The translations under genes were made by a program, and so were the position numbers. The notes beneath the pieces are model-generated. The model was not told the DNA's origin, did no database searches, and was given only the letters and a program-made list of their open reading frames with translations. From Chloroflexota bacterium (lineage in GTDB: Bacteria > Chloroflexota > Limnocylindria > Limnocylindrales > CSP1-4), in assembly GCA_013695505.1 (NCBI GenBank), contig JACDAH010000299.1:1-5697 (forward strand): a DNA stretch of 5,697 bases. Reading direction: 5' to 3'. Shown piece by piece: positions 1 through 5,060 of the stretch (the stretch's first letter is position 1; each line of letters begins with the position of its first letter).

Positions 1-322
1 GCCCCGGGGTGGCGAGTGGCTCGACGCGGTGCGGAGGCTCTCGCATCGACTCACCGCGGCCGTTTCCGGTAGCCGCATAGGGGCCGGCCATCTGCTGTCA
101 GGCGGCCGCCAGGCGGTCGCAAGGCAAGGCAACCATGACGCGCCGACTGCCCTTGAGCGTGGCTCGGGCGCGATTTCCTGACAGTCGATCACCGTGCGGT
201 CAGGTGTCAGAACCGGTCCGGCTGACGACCGGGTGAGATTCGACTGGCAAGAGCGGCCGGGCTCCGGGGCCGGCGGCGGGCTCCGGAGCCGCGGCCGGGT
301 TCCGGGGCCGGCGGGGCGGCCC
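1..322. other. left flank without a supportable gene
   Basis: I see no convincing gene here. One plus-strand frame is open from the window edge (position 2) to a TGA at 179-181. Its first 25 or so codons are GC-ending like a real gene, but the bias fades and I do not recognise the peptide. It could be the last residues of a gene that begins outside the window, or chance. The long plus-strand reading frame starting near 194 is the antisense shadow of the minus-strand gene at 323-994. From about 250 to 322 the sequence is nearly pure G+C with repeats and palindromes, such as GGCTCCGGAGCC at 279-290. Confidence 0.4.
253..314. repeat. GC-rich 24-bp direct repeat, two copies
   Basis: Positions 253-276 and 291-314 are 24-nt copies that differ at a single base (C262 versus T300). 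The 14 bp between them is a partial unit containing the perfect palindrome GGCTCCGGAGCC (279-290). The array starts only 8 bp beyond the stop codon of the minus-strand gene. On the minus strand it would form several strong GC hairpins, including GGGGCCGCCCC at the stop codon itself. It may help transcription end, but there is no U-tract, so that role is inference. Confidence 0.55.
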
Positions 323-994
323 CTAGACCTTGCCGCGGGACTCCAGGAGCACCGGCGTCGTCTCGGCGGGGAGGCCCGAGATCGTGATCGTCAGCTTTGG
401 CTGGGCGGCGGCCTCGCCGCCCATCTCGTGGAAGAATTTGGCGATGGCCTCGCGGGTTTCCAGAGCATCCTCGTCGAGCGGCATCGCGACGACGATCTTC
501 GGATCGAGCTGGGCGACGAGCTCGGCCAGTCGCTGCGGCGACAGGACCCCGCCGACCGGGACGCAGGCGATGTCGACCGGGCCGATGTCGGCGACCTTCT
601 CTTCGGTCAGGAGGTGGCCGATCTCGCCGAGGTGGATCGTATGCATCCCGTCGAGCTCGACGACGAAGGCGACCTGCTTGCCCCGCTCCGATCCCTTGGT
701 GTCGTCGCGGTAGGTCCGAACCCCGGTCACGAGGACGTCCTTGACCTCATACTCGCCGGGACCGTCGAGGATGAACGACTCCTCGAGCGACGACGGCAGG
801 AGCGTCGAGCCATCGCGCGAGCGCCGGCCTTTGGCTTTCGGAAGCGGCCGATCGTCGGGATGGGAGAAGGTGACGATGTCGCCGGTGATGCCGCGTCCGG
901 TCGGCCCGACGATCGTCTGATAGGGATCGGCCACGACGACCGCGTCGCGTCCACGGAGGCGAATGCATGTCCGCCCATACCAAGTCAATTCCAT
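323..994 (-). CDS. UlaG-like metallo-beta-lactamase-fold protein with degenerate metal site
   Basis: A 223-residue cytoplasmic protein with no signal peptide. Family landmarks are in order: an N-terminal MELTWYGRTC strand, DIVTFSHPDD (residues 39-48), DGPGEYEV (77-84), TGVRTYRD (90-97), KGSERGK (100-106), HLGEIGH (121-127), VPVGG (145-149) and a C-terminal QPKLTI...LPAETTPVLL segment. These match small UlaG-like Zn-dependent hydrolases, common in Chloroflexota, in content and length. Ligand positions are mostly changed. The usual GHSCF is GRTCI (R8), the SHDHPDH loop is reduced to SHPDD (44-48), TYHD is TYRD (R96), HLGD is HLGE (E124), and PMH is AMP (P172). Fold membership is therefore well supported, but hydrolase activity is doubtful. 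The ATG at 992-994 is chosen because family proteins begin with this M-E-x-x-W strand. A longer frame to 1180 would translate straight through a transcription terminator. The upstream GGGG lies only 1 nt from the ATG, so it is a poor ribosome site. The gene is divergent from the lipoprotein gene at 1265. Confidence 0.88.
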   Translation of the reverse strand: MELTWYGRTCIRLRGRDAVVVADPYQTIVGPTGRGITGDIVTFSHPDDRPLPKAKGRRSRDGSTLLPSSLEESFILDGPGEYEVKDVLVTGVRTYRDDTKGSERGKQVAFVVELDGMHTIHLGEIGHLLTEEKVADIGPVDIACVPVGGVLSPQRLAELVAQLDPKIVVAMPLDEDALETREAIAKFFHEMGGEAAAQPKLTITISGLPAETTPVLLESRGKV

Positions 995-1069
995 TCCCCG
1001 ATTCTTGCACACGCCCCTGCACTGCGGATGGCATGTGCGGATGCGCGGCCGCCGGGAGTCCCGGCACAG

Positions 1070-1109
1070 AAAAAGAGAGGGGGTGCCTGCCCAATCGGCA
1101 CCCCCTCTC
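1070..1109 (-). terminator. intrinsic terminator upstream of the beta-lactamase-fold gene
   Basis: On the minus strand GAGAGGGGGTGCC pairs perfectly with GGCACCCCCTCTC (13 bp, plus-strand arms 1097-1109 and 1075-1087) around a 9-nt loop. UUUUUC follows directly (plus 1074-1069). On the plus strand no T-run follows, so the signal is directional. It ends transcripts that start between about 1110 and 1264 and head toward the 323-994 gene, 75 nt before that gene's ATG. This fits a leader attenuator or the 3' end of a small RNA. Confidence 0.85.
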
Positions 1110-1185
1110 GGAGGGAGGGAGGATGGAACCCTGAGGGTTCGGTCCGAGATGAACGCTAGTCCCGTCGCATTCATCGACAAGCGGG
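1070..1185 (-). ncRNA. candidate leader RNA or small RNA ending at the terminator
   Basis: Reading the minus strand toward the terminator there are three stems. Hairpin A is GATGAATGC / GCGTTCATC (plus 1167-1175 with 1148-1156), 9 bp with one pair that is G-U on this strand but a C-A mismatch on the other. Hairpin B is GAACCC-TCA-GGGTTC (plus 1140-1126). The terminator follows at 1109-1070. A further 7-bp stem, CTCCCTC / GAGGGGG (plus 1111-1117 with 1101-1107), would occupy the terminator's 5' arm and so exclude it. That is switch-like. I do not recognise a known riboswitch, T-box, tRNA, SRP or 6S RNA consensus. The 5' end is guessed from a CTTAAT box. Either this is the 5' leader of the 323-994 gene or a stand-alone transcript of about 115 nt. 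Confidence 0.4.
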
Positions 1186-1191
1186 AAAGCC

Positions 1192-1197
1192 ATTAAG
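1192..1197 (-). promoter_or_regulatory. possible -10 box for the leader RNA
   Basis: CTTAAT on the minus strand matches TATAAT at four of six positions and lies in one of the few AT-richer spots of this intergenic region. A start about 7 nt downstream (near 1184) would put hairpin A close to the RNA 5' end. No good -35 is visible (CTGTAC at 18 nt is weak), so this is a tentative call. Confidence 0.2.
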
Positions 1198-1251
1198 AAA
1201 GCGACATGGAACCCCGTACAGCGGCGTCATCTCGGGCACCCTGGCGCGTGC

Positions 1252-1257
1252 CACAAT
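1252..1257 (+). promoter_or_regulatory. possible -10 box for a leaderless lipoprotein mRNA
   Basis: CACAAT lies 7 nt before the ATG at 1265, and no Shine-Dalgarno-like purine run precedes that ATG. The distance is what a leaderless transcript would show, with the start site at or next to the A of ATG. No convincing -35 is present. The alternative is an unseen promoter further upstream and SD-independent initiation. Confidence 0.2.
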
Positions 1258-1264
1258 CCTGACC

Positions 1265-2593
1265 ATGCATCCCGGACGCCGACGACCCCGTCTTCGCCGC
1301 GTTCGGACCGGCTTCGCCGGCCTCATGACGATCGTGGTCGTCGGCTGTGGATCGACGACCCCGCCAAGCACGATTCCCTCGTCGGCCCCGACGCCGAGCC
1401 AGACTGCCGCGGTCCCATCGCCGAGTGGGTCACTGACGCCGCTGTCGTCGGCCGAGCTGTCCGCGATCTATACGGACATCAACGCTCAGGTCCGCACGAT
1501 CCGCGGCCTCGACGAGAAACAGCCGGTCCAGCCGACGATCCTCAGCCGGGACGAAATGTCCGCGCTGCTGACCAAGCAGATCAACGAGGACACGCCGCCG
1601 GCGATTCTCGGGGCATACGAGCGCCTCTATCACGCCCTCGGGGTTCTGCCGCCGGCCGACAAGCTCTCCGACGTCTACGGCGATCTCCTCGAGAGCCAGG
1701 TCGCCGGCCTGTACGTCCCGACCGACAAGAAGCTGTACGTGGTGTCGAAGGGCGGCGGGGTCGGGCCGATCGAGAAGGTCTACTACTCCCACGAGTACAC
1801 TCACGCGCTCCAGGACCAGAATTTCGATCTCGTCGGCTTCCAGCCCGATTCGCTGGCCGACCAGAGCGATCGCCAGCTCGCTCGCCAGGCGCTGGTCGAG
1901 GGCGACGCCTACGTGACGATGACGTATTGGCTCCAGCAGAACCTCCGGACGGGCGAGATGGGGGCCATCATCGCGGCCGGCAACGACCCTGAGGCCAAGG
2001 CAGCGCTTGAGAAGATCCCGCCGCTGATCGCGTCCCAGATCCTGTTCGCGGCACTCAACGGCACCGTGTGGGCCCTCGGCCTCCAGATGCAGGGTGGCTT
2101 CCCGGCGATCGACGCGGCGTTCGCCGACCCGCCCCAGTCGACCGAGCAGGTCCTCCATCCCGACAAGTGGGCGAGCCGGGAGCCGCCGATCGACGTCGAG
2201 CTGCCCGCCGACCTCGCGAAGAAGCTAGGAGCCGGCTGGTCGATCGGGCTCCAGGACACATTCGGGGAGCACCAGCTCGGGGTCTGGATCACGGGCGCGG
2301 TGCCCACCGCCGGATTGCCCGAGCCGCCGCCGGACGCGGTCGCGGGCTGGGGCGGGGACCGGATGGCCCTCCTCGACGGGCCGGGCGGCGCGTGGGCCGT
2401 CGTGTTCCGGACTGAGTGGGAAACCGACAAGGACGCCGCGGAGTTCGAGGCCGGGATCGCGCCGAGCGTCCAGAACGCAGCAGGACCCGGCCAGGTCCTG
2501 CCCGGCGAGGGTGGCCGCGTGCGCTGGATCGTGATCGGTTCGGTCGATGCGGTGTTGGCCCGGGTGTCTGGCGTGCTGGGTCTCGCCGGCTAG
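1265..2593 (+). CDS. HEXXH putative zinc-metallopeptidase lipoprotein
   Basis: A 442-residue protein. Residues 1-28 are a lipoprotein signal: arginine-rich n-region, hydrophobic FAGLMTIVVV, lipobox VVGC with lipidated C28. A Ser/Thr/Pro-rich linker (about 29-62) should hold the body off the membrane. The body contains HEYTH (176-180) followed by ALQDQ, then ALVEGDA with E212. H176, H180 and E212 are the likely zinc ligands and E177 the catalytic base, the gluzincin arrangement. Downstream are PPQSTEQVLHPDKW (289-302) and AGWGGDRMALL (360-370). I associate that combination with uncharacterised extracytoplasmic proteins of Chloroflexota and Actinobacteriota; no substrate is known to me. The ATG at 1265 keeps the positive n-region, whereas the next ATG (1325, M21) would remove it. 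The gene is divergent from the beta-lactamase-fold gene and convergent with argS. Protease activity is inferred from motifs only. Confidence 0.85.
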   Translation: MHPGRRRPRLRRVRTGFAGLMTIVVVGCGSTTPPSTIPSSAPTPSQTAAVPSPSGSLTPLSSAELSAIYTDINAQVRTIRGLDEKQPVQPTILSRDEMSALLTKQINEDTPPAILGAYERLYHALGVLPPADKLSDVYGDLLESQVAGLYVPTDKKLYVVSKGGGVGPIEKVYYSHEYTHALQDQNFDLVGFQPDSLADQSDRQLARQALVEGDAYVTMTYWLQQNLRTGEMGAIIAAGNDPEAKAALEKIPPLIASQILFAALNGTVWALGLQMQGGFPAIDAAFADPPQSTEQVLHPDKWASREPPIDVELPADLAKKLGAGWSIGLQDTFGEHQLGVWITGAVPTAGLPEPPPDAVAGWGGDRMALLDGPGGAWAVVFRTEWETDKDAAEFEAGIAPSVQNAAGPGQVLPGEGGRVRWIVIGSVDAVLARVSGVLGLAG

Positions 2594-2602
2594 GTCACCC
2601 AC

Positions 2603-2620
2603 GGCCCGGCCAGTCGGGCC
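2603..2620 (+). terminator. possible GC-rich 3' hairpin of the lipoprotein gene
   Basis: GGCCCG (2603-2608) and CGGGCC (2615-2620) form a 6-bp stem with a 6-nt loop, 9 nt after the TAG of the lipoprotein gene. No T-tract follows, so it would be an unconventional or factor-assisted terminator. A 14-nt direct repeat (2618-2631 and 2649-2662) follows immediately. Confidence 0.3.
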
Positions 2621-2736
2621 GGCGGGCGGAAGACGGCCGGCCACCCGCGCCGGCGGGCGGAAACGTGCCTCAGCATGGAACATTGCGCCTCGGAGGAGCG
2701 CCGCCGACGATGCGGCCGCCCGGGCAGGTCCCCAAA

Positions 2737-2885
2737 GTGGCCACATTCCCACGGACGGAATGTTGGGTTCGGTTCCAGGCGCGATCTCGCCAGCCATCGG
2801 GCATCAGTTAGCCGAACATGGCTAACTCCCCGCCGAGCATGCCCGGATGATGTGCCCAACGTTCCACCGGTGCAAATCTGGCCAC
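2737..2885. repeat. nested imperfect inverted repeat between convergent genes
   Basis: Arms pair step by step over 149 bp. GTGGCCA (2737-2743) pairs with TGGCCAC (2879-2885). ATT (2745-2747) pairs with AAT (2875-2877). CACGG (2750-2754) pairs with the 2867-2872 segment with one bulged G. GGAATGTTGGG (2757-2767) pairs with CCCAACGTTCC (2855-2865) with one wobble. CATCGGGCAT (2795-2804) pairs with ATGCCCGGATG (2839-2849) with one bulge. AGTTAGCC (2806-2813) pairs with GGCTAACT (2820-2827) around a 6-nt tip. A small side hairpin (2778-2791) sits in the left arm. Weaker pairing continues outward (2723-2727 with 2893-2897). It could be a structured RNA, a miniature mobile element or a bidirectional terminator; the sequence does not decide. 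Confidence 0.6.
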
Positions 2886-2914
2886 ATCCGTACTGCCTCG
2901 CCCTGGCCGGGGCC

Positions 2915-2999
2915 TCACGCTGAGCGTGGCGACGGCCGCAGAGCGCGGCTACGGCCGCAGAGCGCGGCTACGGACGCAGAGCGACAGCCGCAGAGCTAC
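2915..2999. repeat. degenerate 19-bp tandem array at the argS 3' end
   Basis: Two perfect 19-bp copies (2934-2952 and 2953-2971) are flanked by a diverged copy (2915-2933) and two shortened ones (2972-2986 and 2987-2999). Each perfect unit contains GCCGC-AGAGC-GCGGC, a 5-bp stem with a 5-nt loop. The outer copy also forms CACGC-TGA-GCGTG (2916-2928). The innermost copy carries the CTA that is read as the argS TAG stop. As a row of hairpins just after argS on the minus strand, it may slow or end transcription; no U-tract is present. Confidence 0.75.
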
Positions 3000-4696
3000 A
3001 TCGACTCCGGCGCCGAGATCCCGAGCAGCCCGAGGGCGTTGGCCAGCGTCACCCGCGCCGCGGACACGAGCGCCAGGCGGGCCGCGGAGCGATCCGGCTC
3101 TTCGGAATCGACGACCCGGGCATCGCGGTAGAAGGCGTGAAACTGGGTCGCGAGCTCGGTCGCGTAGGCCGTGATGCCGTGCGTCTCCTCGGCCCGGGCC
3201 GCGTCCTCGACGACCTCCGGAAATCGGACGATCGCGCGGGCGAGCGCCGCCTCGGCAGCGCCGGCGAGGAGGCCAGTCACGTCCGCCGCGGGGGCCAACC
3301 CGATATCCGCAGCCTTGCGCAGGATCGACGCGATCCGGGCATGGGCGTATTGGACGTAGTAGACCGGGTTGTCGGCGGACTGCTTCTTGGCGAGCTCGAT
3401 ATCGAAGTCGATCCCGGTCGTGGCTGCGCGGGATGCGAAGAACCAGCGGGCGGCGTCGACGCCGACCTCCTCGAGCAGCTCGTCGAGGGTGATGAACTCG
3501 CCGGCCCGCTTGCTCATCGAGATCTCCTCGCCGTCGCGGATGAACCGGACCCACGAGTAGAGGAGGACCTGGACGGCGTCGATGTCGTAGCCCATGGCCG
3601 CCGCGGCGTTCCGGACCCGGGCCACCGTCCCGTGGTGGTCGGCGCCCCAGATATAGATGAGGTGGTCGAAGCCGCGGCTGAACTTCTCGGTCACGTACCC
3701 GATGTCGGCCGCGAAGTAGGTCGGGCGGCCATCCGAGCGGATGATCACCCGATCCTTGTCGTCGCCGAAGGCCGTCGAACGGAACCACAGCGCGCCGTCC
3801 TGGCCCAACAGGTGGCCGCCGGCCCGAAGCCGCTCGATCGCTCGCTCCACCCAGCCTTCGGCATGGAGCGAGCCTTCGCTCTTCCAGACGTCGAAGTGGA
3901 CGCCGAGCCTCTCGAGGCTGGCTTCGATGCCCTCGCGGACCCGGGTCGCCGCCCAGCGACCGACGATGTCGGCGCCGTCGGCGCCCGGCGCCTCCGCTGC
4001 TGCGCGGACGTCGTCCGGCAGCTCGCGCGCAAGCTCCTCGACGTAGCTCCCGTGATAGCCGTCCTCGGGGAGCGGCGCGCCGGTGCGGATCGCCACGACC
4101 GACGCGCCGAGGTTGCCCACCTGGGAACCGGAATCGTTGAAGTAGTACTCGCGCGTGACCGTCTGGCCGCCCGCCTCGAGGACCCGGCAGAGCAGATCGC
4201 CGACGAATGCCCCGCGAGCGTTGCCGATCGTCAGCGGGCCGGTCGGATTGGCCGACACGAACTCGACGTTGACCGTCCGCGGGCGAACCGGCGGCACGCG
4301 GCCCCAGTCGACGGGCGCGCCGAGAATGGAGCGTATGGCCGTCTCGAGCACGACGTCGGTGAGCCGCAGGTTCAGGAAACCCGGCGGCGCGATTTCGACA
4401 CTGGCAATCGGCGAGGCGGCGGCCGGATCGGCGATGTCCGCGGCAATTGCGTCGGCCAGAATCCGGGCGATCTCGAGCGGCGCCTTTCGGTACGGGCGAG
4501 CAAGCTTCATCGCCAGGTTGACAGCGAGATCGCCGTGCTCCGGCTTCGCCGGCCGCTCGATGTCGATCGACGGACGGGATTCCGTCGTCGACGGCAGGTC
4601 ACCGGCCTGGACCGCGCGCTTCCACGCCCGATCGATCGCCGTCCGGACCTGGCTCCGAACGGGCGGGAGGAGGGCCGGCTGGCCGGGGCTCGTCAC
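2996..4696 (-). CDS. argS: arginyl-tRNA synthetase
   Basis: Class I aminoacyl-tRNA synthetase joining arginine to tRNA-Arg with ATP in the cytoplasm. Read from the GTG at 4694-4696 it is 566 residues, normal for ArgS. An N-terminal tRNA-binding domain (about 8-112, with IERPAKPEHGDLAVNLAMKLA) is followed by a catalytic domain with VEFVSANPTGPLTIGNARGA (145-164), REYYFNDSG (182-190), TYFAADIGY, IWGADHHG (349-356) and EISMSKRAG (391-399). The helical anticodon-binding domain begins at YVQYAHARI (446) and ends in LLGISAPESM, so the protein is full length. The HIGH element, usually H-[VI]-G-H in ArgS, reads TIGN here, while the MSKRAG loop is intact. A TTG at 4757-4759 would add 21 residues not typical of the family and has no ribosome site. 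The GTG has GAGG 11 nt upstream. The gene stands alone, convergent with the lipoprotein gene and divergent from the 5061 gene. Confidence 0.96.
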   Translation of the reverse strand: MTSPGQPALLPPVRSQVRTAIDRAWKRAVQAGDLPSTTESRPSIDIERPAKPEHGDLAVNLAMKLARPYRKAPLEIARILADAIAADIADPAAASPIASVEIAPPGFLNLRLTDVVLETAIRSILGAPVDWGRVPPVRPRTVNVEFVSANPTGPLTIGNARGAFVGDLLCRVLEAGGQTVTREYYFNDSGSQVGNLGASVVAIRTGAPLPEDGYHGSYVEELARELPDDVRAAAEAPGADGADIVGRWAATRVREGIEASLERLGVHFDVWKSEGSLHAEGWVERAIERLRAGGHLLGQDGALWFRSTAFGDDKDRVIIRSDGRPTYFAADIGYVTEKFSRGFDHLIYIWGADHHGTVARVRNAAAAMGYDIDAVQVLLYSWVRFIRDGEEISMSKRAGEFITLDELLEEVGVDAARWFFASRAATTGIDFDIELAKKQSADNPVYYVQYAHARIASILRKAADIGLAPAADVTGLLAGAAEAALARAIVRFPEVVEDAARAEETHGITAYATELATQFHAFYRDARVVDSEEPDRSAARLALVSAARVTLANALGLLGISAPESM

Positions 4697-5060
4697 GGGC
4701 AGGTGGACCTCGTTGGTGCGCTCGAATTGGGGCAGGATGTGCCTCGCGGCGGGCGCCAATCGTACCCGGCGCCGGTCGTGGCGACCTGTCGGGGCGTCCT
4801 ACCGAAAGCGGCGCCCGTTCGCTTGAGCGCCGAAGGTCCTGCCGACCGTTCCACGGTCCGTCCTGGGCGGGTCCCAGTCGATTCGTTGATTCGACGCAAC
4901 GCAATCCCGGTCGATGGTCAGGAGCGGTGGGTTCCGGGGGGGTCGGGCAAAACAAATAGTCCTAGACCAGTACTCCCTCCATCCCACATCATGGCGAAGC
5001 CGATCAGGCGGCGTCCGGTTCAGGCGGACAGTGACCTAGCCACCCTCATACTCGGGGACA
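4697..5060. promoter_or_regulatory. divergent promoter region between argS and the secreted-protein gene
   Basis: No gene is supported in these 364 bp. The only marked AT-rich island is around 4949-4960 (AAAACAAATAG on plus, CTATTTGTTTT on minus). It is a plausible promoter core for either direction, but I cannot fit a clean -35/-10 pair. Small dyads are GACCGT-TCC-ACGGTC (4844-4858) and GTCGA...TCGAC (4877-4895); the latter encloses an 8-bp-spaced direct repeat of GATTCG (4880-4885 and 4888-4893). If argS starts at 4696 its leader could be over 200 nt, but I see no T-box consensus and no minus-strand terminator. Confidence 0.3.

Noticed and set aside
1110..1126. G-rich run on the plus strand as a G-quadruplex
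   Set aside because: The outer tracts have only two Gs, so at best a weak two-layer structure. The run is explained as the complement of the CTCCCTC leader segment.
194..1159. Plus-strand frame of 321 codons opposite the beta-lactamase-fold gene
   Set aside because: It is a shadow of the minus-strand gene, which has clear family motifs. The plus frame also reads through the minus-strand terminator.
1123..1160. Riboswitch look-alikes: GGGTTC then GGTCCGAGA (guanidine-I/ykkC-like) and TGGAACC (T-box-like), both on the plus strand
   Set aside because: The guanidine-I stem between the two blocks and its 3' conserved blocks are missing. The T-box lacks the GCG extension, a stem I and a downstream plus-strand terminator. 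The terminator present faces the other way.
995..1180. N-terminal extension of the beta-lactamase-fold protein to 1180
   Set aside because: The added 62 residues are the translation of the terminator hairpin and leader (Pro/Arg-rich, no family similarity). The family start pattern fits the ATG at 994.
2762..2860. Integron attC-like ends (GTTGGGT and GCCCAAC) around a fold
   Set aside because: attC has RYYYAAC at the 5' end and GTTRRRY at the 3' end. Here the order is the opposite and cannot be fixed by reading the other strand.
2733..2889. Insertion-sequence remnant bounded by the CAAA..TGGCCACAT repeats
   Set aside because: There is no transposase fragment and no target-site duplication that I can identify. 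The repeats are better explained as the outer arms of the nested inverted repeat, because TGGCCA is self-complementary.
2590..2923. Several 80-90 codon frames in the convergent gap
   Set aside because: They overlap the inverted repeat, differ between strands without any coding signal, and are rich in Arg, Pro and Gly as expected for GC-rich noncoding DNA.
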